Positions 1 through 12,500 of a stretch of 64,000 nucleotides of DNA are shown in pieces. The position numbers were made by a program, and so were the translations under genes. The stretch spans positions 94,603,318 to 94,667,317 of the forward strand of contig NC_135372.1 in the NCBI RefSeq assembly GCF_049243985.1, given 5' to 3'. Every line of letters begins with the position of its first letter. The stretch's first letter is position 1. The stretch is from Paroedura picta. Taxonomy: Eukaryota > Chordata > Lepidosauria > Squamata > Gekkonidae. The notes beneath the pieces were generated by a model, which was not told the DNA's origin, made no database searches, and worked only from the letters and a program-made list of their open reading frames with translations.

Positions 1-430
1 ACATTGCAGCAAATATTATGTCAATAGGGTGTAGTGACCACAGCACTAGATTTTGAATGGAGAACCAAGCTACACACATGGATTTTAAAGAGGTGGGTTG
101 GGATTCCCCAAGCCCAACTCAGGTTCCACAGAAAGGAACCATTTGGAAGTTGCATCTCAAGCATCATAATATTCAAGCTTTTCCATTTTCAACTTGATCT
201 TCAAGGTATGCACAGAATAAAGGATTGAGATAGTACAGTAGGGCACCTGTGGTGTCACATCAGACACTAATGTGTGAAACAGGTCATGTGGCTTAGCTCT
301 GCAACAGGAGTCCCCTAGCTATGTAAGTTAGGCTTATCATAAGAATCCACAGGGTACAAAATAAACACAGCTGGCAAGAGAATCTGTTTGAAAGTCTGTT
401 TGCTCTTACTTCACGTTCATCTTCTATTGG
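1..430 (-). other. RAB44: RAB44 3'UTR start (partial)
   Basis: This stretch follows the RAB44 stop codon on the minus strand. I see no AATAAA or ATTAAA on that strand before the window ends, so the transcript end probably lies outside. No repeat was recognised. Confidence 0.5.
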
Positions 431-518
431 TCATGAGCAGCACCCTCTTTTCTTTGTAGGTAGGGCAGGTAACTCCAGAATCTTCTGTTTTAATTGGTCT
501 TCATGAGCTTTCAGCGAT
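431..518 (-). CDS. RAB44: RAB44 last coding exon (hypervariable tail and prenylation motif)
   Basis: A tttactgagccag acceptor precedes the exon. It opens with one base that completes the Arg codon left by the previous exon and reads [20 protein letters not shown], then TKKRGCCS and TGA at 433-431. A basic run followed by a double cysteine near the end is the usual Rab geranylgeranylation tail, and GCCS matches the end of human RAB44 as I recall it. The matching phase with the exon at 2699 supports the join. Confidence 0.88.
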
Positions 519-3500
519 CTGGCTCAGTAAATATGCAGAGAAACAGCCTATTTAATATTTTGGCAAAACCTAGAAGTATGATATTCCCAACTAAGCTTCC
601 AAGACTATTTTCAGTTATAGCTCTCAGATTCAGCTGTTGCTTGCTAACCCAATTTACATTACAGAATTCCTATTTAAAAGGTATGTCTAAAAAGCATGTT
701 ACATATAGTAGCAAAGTCCTGGATCCTGTGCTAAATTCAGATTCACTAAGAGGCTTGACATGAGGGGTATATAAGAACATCTGATTTCTTACTTGCTATA
801 TAGGTGTTAACTATCTTAGCAAAATGTAGAATCCCCCCACCATGTCAAGTGTTAACCTACTGGACAAAACCAGTGAACAGATAATATATTTCCCTTAATT
901 AGATTTGAATTGCATAGAATTATATTTCACCCTGTACTTCCTGAATTGCATGGCCCCTTGAACCTTGCTGTATGTTTGTTTCATGCTTCCTACATAAAAT
1001 GCCTGTCCCATGAGGATCCACTACATTGGAATTGAACAGGTGGGCTCTAAGCCATGGAAGGTTGTGCTGGAATTTTTTTTTAAGTTATTAGATTTAAACA
1101 TAGCACTAGATTCTTGTTTAGTGTCATTTAGAGTAGCGATCCCCAACCTGTGGGCTGCGGACCACATGTGGTCCTTCGACTAATTGGAGGTGAGCCCCGA
1201 AGGACGCCTTCTCCCCCCCCCCCGGCCCTTTAATTCATCCCCCTCAGCCCTTTACAACACACTTCATTGTTGTGGCGTGTCTGTATCTTATTTTGAAGGG
1301 ATGTTTAAACATTACAATAGTGATCAGAGAGCGCTAAGGCAGTGGTTGAGAGTAGAGGAGTAAACTACCCCCCCCCACACCGGGCCTCAGTAAAAGGCGT
1401 TGAGTGGTCCCCGGTGAGTGGTCCCCGGCATTGAGTGGTCCCAGGTGATTAAAAGGTTGGGGACCACTGATTTAGAGGGCTTGTCATCTTCTGTGGGAAA
1501 TAGCGAACTGAGGTTCCCCAACTTGCATTGGCAGTTTCCCTGCCCCTGCCAAGGAAACACTGCCCTGAGTGGAAGGAGTGGCTGGCAGAGGTAGAAAGCA
1601 GATCTCTGTAAAACCTTTTTATTAGGACCAACCAAAAGGAGAAAATATTGGGCGAGCTTTAGAATTCATCAGAACCCTTCATTAGACAGATGTTACAAAA
1701 AAAATCCCTTAAAAGTTGAAAAGGAAAAAGACTGATTCTCATGCCATCTCTGGAGGTGTTAGATGCTGGCATTCACAGAGATTAGTTCAATTAATATAAG
1801 TGTTAGATTCCAGTACTTGCATCACGGGAAGAAGTAATAGAAGCATACATCAATTGAAACAATGAGGAAGAAACTATGTTCCCTCCCCTAGTCAGCCTAT
1901 CTGAAACTTATCACAGTGTGTGGCAGGATCCTGCATAGTTCTGCTCATACAGAATAGTAAAGCCTTGAAATGGGGGAGAGGAAGAAGAACAGGATGTTTC
2001 CTTCCTCTGCAATTCTTTGCATGTCAGCTAATTACCCAATGTATTATTTAGGGTAGATATTCACATACTAGGGGTATTATTTTTGACACCTGGGAAATTG
2101 CAGCTTTTTTCAGTCTGTATCTGTTGTATTTGTAATTTCTGTGAGGCATATGGTTGCATGACTGTCACAGGCACACTTAATGTTCTCTGGATATTTGTAA
2201 CAAGCAAAGCAACTTTCCCCCTATGCCCATGCCAACTGGTGAAATTTGTTTTTAATGTTATTTATCTTTTACCCACTGTGGTTCATGCAGCATTAATATT
2301 TAAAAACATTGTCAAGAATTGCAGGATGTCTGCCTCTCTCTTACTGCCATACCATTTCTGGAACCTCTCCCTTGCTATGGCAGGCCTCGGCTTTTAAAAA
2401 GAAAGTTGCCAAGAGGATGGCAGCTATTCAAGACAGAAAAGCCTTCCTCACAGAGTAAAATTAGTCCCCTGCCCCCCTGCTTTTGGATCATGTAGAAAGG
2501 TCCCTAAGCAAGCCTGTGCCTGCCATACTTGTACTAGATCCACAGCTTCTGAATAAACAGACACAGGATTGGACCACAGTTCTCTCACTAATGGATGACT
2601 TTCAGGTTCTCCGTTGGTAAAAGTTTGTAGGAGATGTTTGTTTATTTTCCATTCCTTGTTGTATGTTGATGGCTACATGCTGAAGCCCAGCTACTCACCT
2701 GACAAGTTTGACCATGGAGTCAAGCACATTGTGACCTGAGGCAGCACTGCATTCAGTATTAACAAAAGAGACCATAATATAAGCAATACATATCCTTAAG
2801 TTATTGTCAGCTACCAGCCTTTGTACTCAGCCATGGGCAATTGGTAGACCCAACCTTCTGTCTCACCACATGATCTAAACATTACACATTAATGCACAGA
2901 ATTTTACCAATCATTGTCTGTTCCCAGTAGAGAGGACAGAAGAAACTAAAACTGTATTCCATGGGTCGTTATCCATAACTGGATAAGCAAAATATATGCA
3001 GAGATCTCATCGCCAGTAAATGGCTCAGCTAAAGTTACTGAACAATGTTAAGACAAGCTAATTACTTGTTCGTTTTTATCCATCTTTTTCTCCAATGCAG
3101 GGGCACCTAGCACCTACACATCTTCAAAAAGAATTAATTGGTAAACCATAAGATTACTAAGAGCAATGATTTCAGTATTTTTCTCTCGAGCCATAAACTC
3201 CAGGCTGGATTGCCTCTCCTTCCAGTTATTTTGGTATTTATCAGCCTATCTTATCTTAGTCTATATTAAAGGGACTATGGCAAAGCCTTTCTTTATCCAG
3301 TTTCAGCAAAGGAAAAACCTAAATAAAAGTGTAACCAGAGATACAAGAAAGGGTTAATCAAAGTGAAGAGGAAAAAAATCAGAGTAATTACCATTGACGT
3401 AAACATAAAACATAAATTGCCCAACACAAAAAGAGGGTGGCCCTTTCTCTAATAGGAGAATGCTTACATGACATCCACCAAAATGACCTCCAGGCTTCAA

Positions 3501-6500
3501 GATGTTAATCAGATAAAGCAAAGAGATAAGGAAAGCTCCCAATCTCCTTATCTCTCTATGAAAAGGTTTGTCAATGTAATTTGACCACAAGTTTAGGCCA
3601 GGATGGCTGCCTCCAGAAATATGGGATGCTTCAATTCCTACCCACTCTGCCACAGTCACCCAAAGCCCCTACTGCCTGTTTGTCACAGCACCATTCAGAC
3701 AGGCTGCTCCTGTTAATCATAATAGCAAAACAGAAATTTCAAGCTGAGAGGTGGAATGTGAATACCAGGTACTGATGACAAACAAGGGAAAGTCATCATC
3801 TTCCAAAGGCATTAGACTATGTGTTTCCAGAAGCATGGGGCTGGCTGCCATCAAATCCAGAATGCTGCACTAGGTAGGCCTTGGTCTAGCCCATCAAGGT
3901 CATCCTATGTTCTAATGCAGCCACAGGCCATGACTGATTGATTATATATCCTCTCTGTATTACAAATATTTTCTGCTTGTGTGCAGTTAATAATTATGTG
4001 GTCATTTCTGATCATATGGCCATAATTACAAACCCACTAGTTTTCCTACACAACTAGTCATTATCCACCTGTCCATCTCATTGCACAAGTTATGATTTGT
4101 TCTACCATTGGTTTATTTACCCCCCGGGAACAAGGAATTACAATTATGAGACAAAAGTTGATGTGGGTACCTGTGCCAAGGATGAACCGTCCTCAGCAGA
4201 TACTCTTCTGCGTGCAATGCAGTCTGTTTTGTTGCCAAGCAGAAGGACAACAATTCCTTCTCCAGCTCCTTCCTATCAAGATATGCATTTTTCTTTAATT
4301 TTAGTTTAGTTACAATCACTTGTGAACTTCATGACAGCAATAGGATTTGTACAGCAGATAACTCAGGAATAGTATTTTAAGTCAATCCTTCCTATTTTCT
4401 TTCTATTAAAGTAATCAAACTGGGTTGGACACCAAAAATGTTCCATTGATGGAGGAAGATGGAGGGGTGATCTCACCTGATTTGCCTTCTCACTGTAGCC
4501 CAGCCAACCTACATGGCTTTTTGTGTATAAGCATCTTCCCAATGCCCAGTAATGCTTGGGGAGGTCACAGTAGAAGGTAGGGAAAGATCCCCTTCCTCCA
4601 TTGGTACATCTACAGGATTGAAACTAGTATTGTGAAATGTGAAATGAAAAATCTGTTTCTAACTTCTTTCTACATATATTCTTTGACATGTCCCCTAAAC
4701 ATCTGGCCACAGTGATCCATGCAACGGTCACCTCCAGAATAGATTTCTGTAACTCGCTCTACATGGTCCTGCCCCTGAGCTTGATCCGGAAGTTACAGCT
4801 GGTACAAAATGCGGCTGCTAAGGTCCTCACAGGGACATCTTGGAGGGCTCATATCCAGCCTGTGCTGGGGCAGCAACATTGGTTGCCGGTTGCTGCCCGG
4901 ATCCGGTTCAATGTGTAGTTGTGTAGTTTGGGACCCACATACTTAAGGGACCACCTTTCACTCTATGCCCCCCACAGGGTTCTATGCTCTGCGGGCACAA
5001 ATTTGTTGGTCATACCTGGCCCCCAGGAAGTGTGTCTGGCCTTGACCAGGACCAGGGCCTTTTCGGTCCTGGCCCCTGCCTGGTGGAATGAGCTCCCGGA
5101 AGAGCTACAGGCCCTGCGGGAACTTTCGACATTCCACAGGGCCTGTAAGAAGTAGCTCTTTTGCCAGGTCTATGGTTGAGGGCAGTGCGCTAAGGAAGAT
5201 CTTTCTAGACCCCCTTTCTGGGTTACTCTATTGGCAAATTAAGATCAGCAACCCCTCTGTCCACCCCCGGGGTTGATATTGGGTGGAATCTGCTTGTTGT
5301 TTTTTCGCCCCTGTATATCTTGGATTCTCTGTGTATGGATTGTTGTGCATTTTATAGACTAGGATTTTGGATTGTTTTAGGGGTGATTTTATTAGGGATT
5401 TAATGCACATTTGTTACCCACCATGAGCCTTTTGGGAATGGCGGGCTAGAAATTTAAATCATCATCATCATCATCATCTTAGATTTGTAGGTGACAATAT
5501 CCCTTAAAATGAGCAACAACAGTTTACGTCTTCAAATGGATAGCCATATTGGTCTGAAATAGCACAACAAAATTTGAGTCCAATGGCACCTTTAAGATTT
5601 ATTCAAGCTGTGAGCTTTCGTGTGCAGGCACACATTTTGAGTATACATCTTCGTAAGCTTCACAGCAACTCTTGGACCTAAAGGCACAAATGCCCTCCAA
5701 ATGAATACCAATTACTTTATAATTTAATTATCAGAAAATCTTGCTATTGGGGGTGCAACCACCATTTCTACTTATTTTTATAAAGAGATATTTTAATTGC
5801 AAACATTATACTGGATTTATTTTTAATAAATGGATTACCCCCTTCCTGTCTACACAATCAAGAGATTCATGACACTGAGTAAAGAGAATAGATTATTGAT
5901 CCTGCACTTAAAATACACAGAGAGAGTTTCAGGAACTGCCCTCTTGATGTTTTCTTTAGCAGTACTTAGACTTAAATGTAGATTTTGCTAGAAGAAAAAG
6001 AAAAGTTGGTTCTTATATGCCGTTTTTCTCTACCAGGAATCTCAAAGTGGCTTACAATCTCTTTCCCTTACCTCTCCCCACAACAGACACCCTGTGGGGT
6101 AGGTTAGGCTGAAAGAGCTGTGATATTACTGCTCGGTCAGAACAGCTTTATCAGTGCTGTGATGAGCCCAAGGTCATCCAGCTGGCTGCATGTGGGGGAG
6201 TAGGGAATCAAACCCAGCCCGCCAGATTAGAAGCCGCTGCTGTTAAATGCTATATCACGCTGACTTCCACCACTCTGGCTCTTTTGTGACAAGACAAGTA
6301 TATCTCATGGTGAAATGCCCATCCTACTGCCTTGCTGTTATGCTTTGTTATAGTTACCACGTTCTGAAGATGAACTGCTAAAGCACAGATTTGACCTACT
6401 GGTTTCAAAGATGTTCTTTCACCATTGCAACAACAAATACAAAGTACACAGCACATCTATAATGAAATGGGGCAGGTTCTTGATGATTCTCTGCTCCTAA

Positions 6501-9500
6501 GGCCACTTCCCTTTTCCCTTTTCCCTTTCCCCTGCTGTTTGTGAGAGTTCCCTGTCCCCCAAATCAGAATTCCAGGGAGCTGAAATGGGAAGCAGGAAAG
6601 TCATTTTCCACGAGCATCACCCGACTTGCAGTGCTTTGGATCCATCCCATTATCCTTGATCCTTACCTGGATACAACTCAACCAGTACAGCACATCTGCA
6701 AAACTGTTTTCTGAGGTGATGTCATACATCAGCACAATGCCATCAGCCTTTCGGAAGAACTGCTTGGTGATACTGTGGTATCTGTCAGTGAAGATTTCTC
6801 TTGGTAATTACAAACTACTAGTCACATGATTTTATTTGCCCTCTAGAAAAGTCTGTATGTCTGTTTAATTCTGCCATTTCAAAGAAATCAAGATTATTAT
6901 TGTTTGTTTTTACGTCAAACCTCAATTTCACTAATGGCTACCTTACCCCCACCCCACCCCCAAAAAAACGAAAACAATGTAATCTTTCAAAGCTACTTGA
7001 AGAACCATGAATTATGACTCATATCCCTGGCAATTTCACCTGGCAAATAGGATGTGTGCAAGCTGCAATGAACTAACAACAAACTATGGCTCATGTAATT
7101 TCTTTGACTGACAAGCCAAAATGGCACACAACGTCATGCAAGCTTTCAGAACTCTTCTTCAGGCTGGATGTTAAAAAATAAAAAGAGATAGAAGGAGAAA
7201 AAGAGATGTTTCAGGCCATGATTTTATATCTTTTTTTCACCAGCATCCCAGTGCTGTCAGGCAAATATGCGCCTTTGGTGTAAGATGGAACCCTACATCC
7301 TCTGGGCAAAAACAAACAAACAAAAAAGCAACAACAACAATTGTGTCTCTCCACCAAAATTACAAAGGCCAGTAATCTTTGTATCTTTCAGACATCAAGC
7401 AAGATTCACAGATCTCTTGTAGTTGTGGAAAGGTTGACACCAAGTGCAGAACTCAACATTTATTGACTACTTTCAGCAACGTACAAGTAATGAATCTGCA
7501 AAATCCCCACCCATGGCAGTAGTTTTAATAGGACTGTATTACCAGCTTGCACCATGGCTGCCCAGTGGGAAGAAGTTCAAGAAAACAGACTCTGGGATTT
7601 GGCACACCACCCTAAACTTTCCCAGTATAAAGTAGGCACTGGGGGTGCAAAGCCCCCAACCTGAATTGGTGAGCAATAATCCAGATAACATTTTTGCTTC
7701 GTAATCTAAGTTCTGTGAAGAATAATGTCATGTGCATCATATAATAGATTGTAAAGAAGAACTGACAGACAAGGAAGCATTTTATCTCCCTATGTCTTCC
7801 ATCTGTGTGCAGAACATATCATAAGGAAAACTGGATTAGATTTAGATGAAGGTGGAGTGAAAACTGGTGGAACCTTAACAAACTGAGATATGTAGATAAC
7901 AAAGAAAAATAAACAAATGGTGCAAAGGGAATTGATCTTTAATAGTGTAATAGCCCCTATGCGTTTAACATTCAGCTTTATCAGTGGGAATGTACTTTTA
8001 AATTCCTTTTTGATTCCTCTTCCATATAACACTAGCAACAGAGTGAGCTTGCCAAGCACTCGTGCAGATGAGAGCCAGACCAGCCTAGACAGTTCACTCT
8101 GACCAAAGAAAGGCTTGAAACGACTTCTGATGAAAGTTGCAGTAGAACGTGCCAAAGCAGGATTACATCTGAACATCAAGAAGACCAAAGTGGTCACTAC
8201 TGGGGAATTACACAATGATGAAGAAATTGAAATTGTTCAAGGTTTTCTGTTCCGTGGCTCCCTCATCAAGCAAAAGGGAGACTGCCCCCAAGAAATCAGA
8301 ACGAGACTGAGACTGGGAAGAGCAGCCAAGAGGGAGCCAGAAAAGATCTTGAAGTGTAAAGATGATCAAGTTAATTCATGTGATATTATTTCCCATCACC
8401 ATGAATGATTGTGAAAGTGGGGCTGTGAAGAGAGCCAACAGGAAGAGATTCCTTTGAAATGTGGTATTAGAGGAGAGTTTAATGGATATGGTGGTCTGCT
8501 AAAAACACAAACAAGTGGGTTCCAGACCAAATCAGGCCTGAACTCTCCCTAGAATTTAAAGTGACTAAACTGTGGCTATTGTACTTTGGTCAGAAACAGA
8601 AATGTGTCTTCATCTATCTTGTCATTATGATAAAGGTGCTGTGCCATGGCTAAGAGGAAAAAAGCACCCCTTACATTCTAACCAAATATGACTGTTATGG
8701 GCCTATTTTTTTAAATTTATTTTACTTAGCTAATTAATATGAAATGCCTTACTTCAGTGGTCCCCAACCTTTTTATCACCAGGGACCGGTCAATGCTTTA
8801 CAATTTTGCTGAGGCCCTGGGGGGGGTAGTCTTTTACCGAGGAATTGTCACTGCCGCCTAAGCCCCTGTTCTACTTGCTTTCCCACTGGTGCCCCTGACT
8901 TCCTGCTGCCCACTGGGGAGCCCCAGCCATGGTGACTGCTGGAGAGCATGAAAGGTGAGCCGGTGGCAGAGTGGCAGGGCAGCCCCCAAGGCTGCAGCCA
9001 GGGAGGAGGACGAGGAGGAGCTGTGGCCCGGTACCAACTGATCTACGGACCAGGACCGGTCCCCGGACCAGGGGTTGGGGACCACTGCCTTACTTAAGTG
9101 CTTTGTAAAGCACAAGAGCCCTACCAGATCAGACTAGTGGTCCATCTAGTTCAGCATCCTGTGTCACAGAGTGGCCAACCAGTTCCTCAGGAGGGCTAAA
9201 CAAGCAGGACATAGAGGCTGAGGCCTTCCCTAATGTTTCCTCCCGACACTGATATTCAGAGGTTGATTGCCTCGGAATGTGGAGGCTCTCTTTAGTCACC
9301 AAAAAAACGAAGTTTTCAATGTGTATTATCAAATATTTCTTCCTTTGTAGTTTCCTACCCAACACTTTCATGCTTCCTACCTTTCTTGGCCAGCTGTGTC
9401 CCATAGCTGTAAAGCGAAGCATTTGTTATCCACAATAAGGTTTTTGATCCGATAGTCCATTCCTAGGGATTACAATGCAGCCATTTACAATGCAGTTCTG

Positions 9501-12500
9501 TTCAAGTCTTGAACAGCTTCCAAGAACTGAAGTATGCAAGCTGAAGAGAACACTGCACTTCTCTAAGTGCTTCCATCACTACATTTTACAGAGATTAATC
9601 AATCAAGGCTAGCACAATGCTGAAGAAGTTTGTCAGTGTTACTGTCTGGATTTGCAAGCCAAAAGTGAAGTTGACTTCTTCCATATAGGAATTGGTTGAT
9701 CATCTTGCTACATGCATTGTGGAATAGGCCCACAGCCAATCTGGGAGCCCCTGCTATTATGAAATAAACTGGCAATTCCCATAGATTGGATTCTGTCAGC
9801 TTTATTAACTCTGAAATTTAAATGCTCGGGATCATAAGACCTAAGTGAAGAAGCCACATGGGATGAGGCTGCAGAGAGGAAGGCAACTGTCCAAGATTCC
9901 CCATTTTGCCCTCTTGTGGCAGCAGAATAGCTGGTAGGAACCAACCCTCTCATGTGAAAGGGATATTCTTCATGCATCTCGGATGTATATCTTTACAATT
10001 TTACACAGCTCAGATTGGAACACGGCTACCATGTCTGCTCTCCTGTGCCAAGGAATAGAAACCATTGGAAAGAAAAAGCGCTTCATAGAACCTTAAACAT
10101 TAACAGATTTATGAAAATGTATGCCACAAAAAAACACTGTTAGTCTTATGCCAGATAATCCATTCTTGTTATGGCACCAACAGACTGACACTGTGGTTTA
10201 TCTGGAATGTATCATCCCAGAGTCAAAAAGACATGAGCTGCCAAAAAGCTCCAATCAAACTGGTGGCCACTAGGGTTGCCAGTCTCCAGATGGGGCCTGG
10301 ACTTCTCCCAGAGTGACTAATCTTGTTTCCCGGGAGGGAAGGGCAGCTCTGTGGCATCACATCCCTGCCAAGTGCTCTCCTCCACAAACTCCACCCTCCT
10401 CAGGCAGCCCCCCCTAATCCCCAGGAATTTCCCAAGCCAGAGTTGGTAGCCCTGGTGGCCACTCTGTGGAGAAATGTAGCATGTTTCGCTAGGCAGAGAA
10501 GACAGATTGTGACCTTTTCCACAGGTTCAGTGCGGTTGTGAAGTGGGTTTTTCCTACTTCCCCCCCAGTATTCTGGTGTATTTTTTTGTTTCCTCTTTGT
10601 TTCCTCAAGCTTTTCTCCAATCTTTTCCAAAACTGCTCTATGCAAAGTTTTGGGAAAGATCATAACAAAGGCCGGTTGGCTGCAGGGTGGGTGCAAAACT
10701 TTGGATTTTTCGCAATCCCACCCACACAACATCAATTTTCCTTGTCTCTGTTTTGACAATGGCTATTTCCTCTACCCACCACTGTGGGGCTTTTTGTTTC
10801 TTTTAATTAGCAACTGATTATACTCCAGTCTGTGTGTCAGTTTCTCTGATTTCCCAGCATTCATTTTTAAAAAATGTTCATTGTGGGGGTAGAAGGTCAA
10901 ATGCATGTCTCTGTAAAGAAAGGGGTTAGAGACCCTCTCTTCAAAAGAAAGGGAATTCAAAGAATTCCACAGATTGCTATATCATTATAATGATATTCAA
11001 CTGCTAATTTTTTAATGAAGGCCTTGTGGTCAGGGGGTAGGGAGCGAGAGGCAGAGAAAATCCAGGAGACCTGCCATGTAGAAGCCCTGTTGCTGCTGCA
11101 TTGTAGAGCAGTTTGCAGGGGCAGGGGAGATACATTCACTTAGGAGAAGAGACTCGTGGAACCAAGTTACTGTCACTAATTCTGCACAGGTCAAAGCGCA
11201 AGCCACGCATAGGAAACAAAAACAAAAAATCAAAGAAAGGCATCCCAACAACAAGGCCTAGGCTTTTATCTATGACATGATGTTGCCTCCCAACATAAGA
11301 TGATAAATATTTACCTATGGTAGCAGTTATATTTGACCCAAAGGAATCGTCATGTAAACGGCACAAAAAGGATGTTTTGCCAACATTAGAATCTCCTACA
11401 AAGAGCACATTATACAGATGCTCTGGATAAGGGCAGACGTCTGTGGCACCTTTTGAAGTTTCTTGTGTTCCAGCATTCATCTGGAAATCCTGGTCATCTG
11501 TCTTGACATTTGTTTCTTTATCCATTTCTGTCCTAGGCTCCTGATGTTTCTCATACTCAGACATATCAGCCTGTCCCTCTTTTCTGTCTTCTGCCAAAAG
11601 CTTTTCTCTCTCCTCAGCGATTTCAATATTTGTCTCATTCTGGGACCTATTTTCCCATTGGCTGTTGTGCACAAGTGATATTTCTGGCCTGCATTTCACA
11701 TGCAGCTTGGGTAGAACTGTTTTTATGGGAAAACAAGCTGGCAGCATACCTTCTACCGATGGTATTTCTTTATCCATTTTTATTTCCATATATTTTTTCT
11801 TTACCATTCCCTGCTCAGAATCGACAGAAGGCCATTGTGTCTGAATTCTCCCTCTCATCTTTAAAACTTGTTCATGAAATTTGGGTTGAGTTGCCTGTCT
11901 TAAAGATAGAATATCCTCCTGTTCTGGACTCTCTTTGGAGCCGCTGACTCGTGACGCCAATTCAGAGTGACCTGCAGGAGAACAACGCCGAGGAGAAAGA
12001 GTCTCTCTCTGCATTGGTAGAAGAGCATTAAGGTCCAATCTTGGCTCAAAAAGGCTAGTTTCTTTCATCTCTGGAATATCATCTTTCATATAACCCTGTC
12101 CTTTAAGGAGAATATCTTGTTGTAATGCATTCTGGTCAGTTTCTAAAAAATTTTTCCTTGAACCCTCATTCCTCAAGAGAGCGTCAGAGTGTAGCATTTT
12201 CTCCTGCGTGAGACAGTGCTGATTATTTCCATCTTGTCTCGTTTGACCTGAAAATTCTTGTCCTTGAAAACTGAGATCATGCATCTGTTGGTGTGATTCA
12301 GACACCTTGCTGAGGGATGCTGTAGCATAATTCATTTCTCCAGACAAAGAACTTTGACCTAAAGGCTTCTTTAGGAAATGCTGTTGTTTTTCTTCAGTAA
12401 ACTCTACCAAGCGTTCCTCTGCAAAAGAAATTGTTCTGGGCTCTGACTCAGCTTTGGTAATTGATGCATTGTTCTCTGGTGCTCTACGGGGACACAAAGC

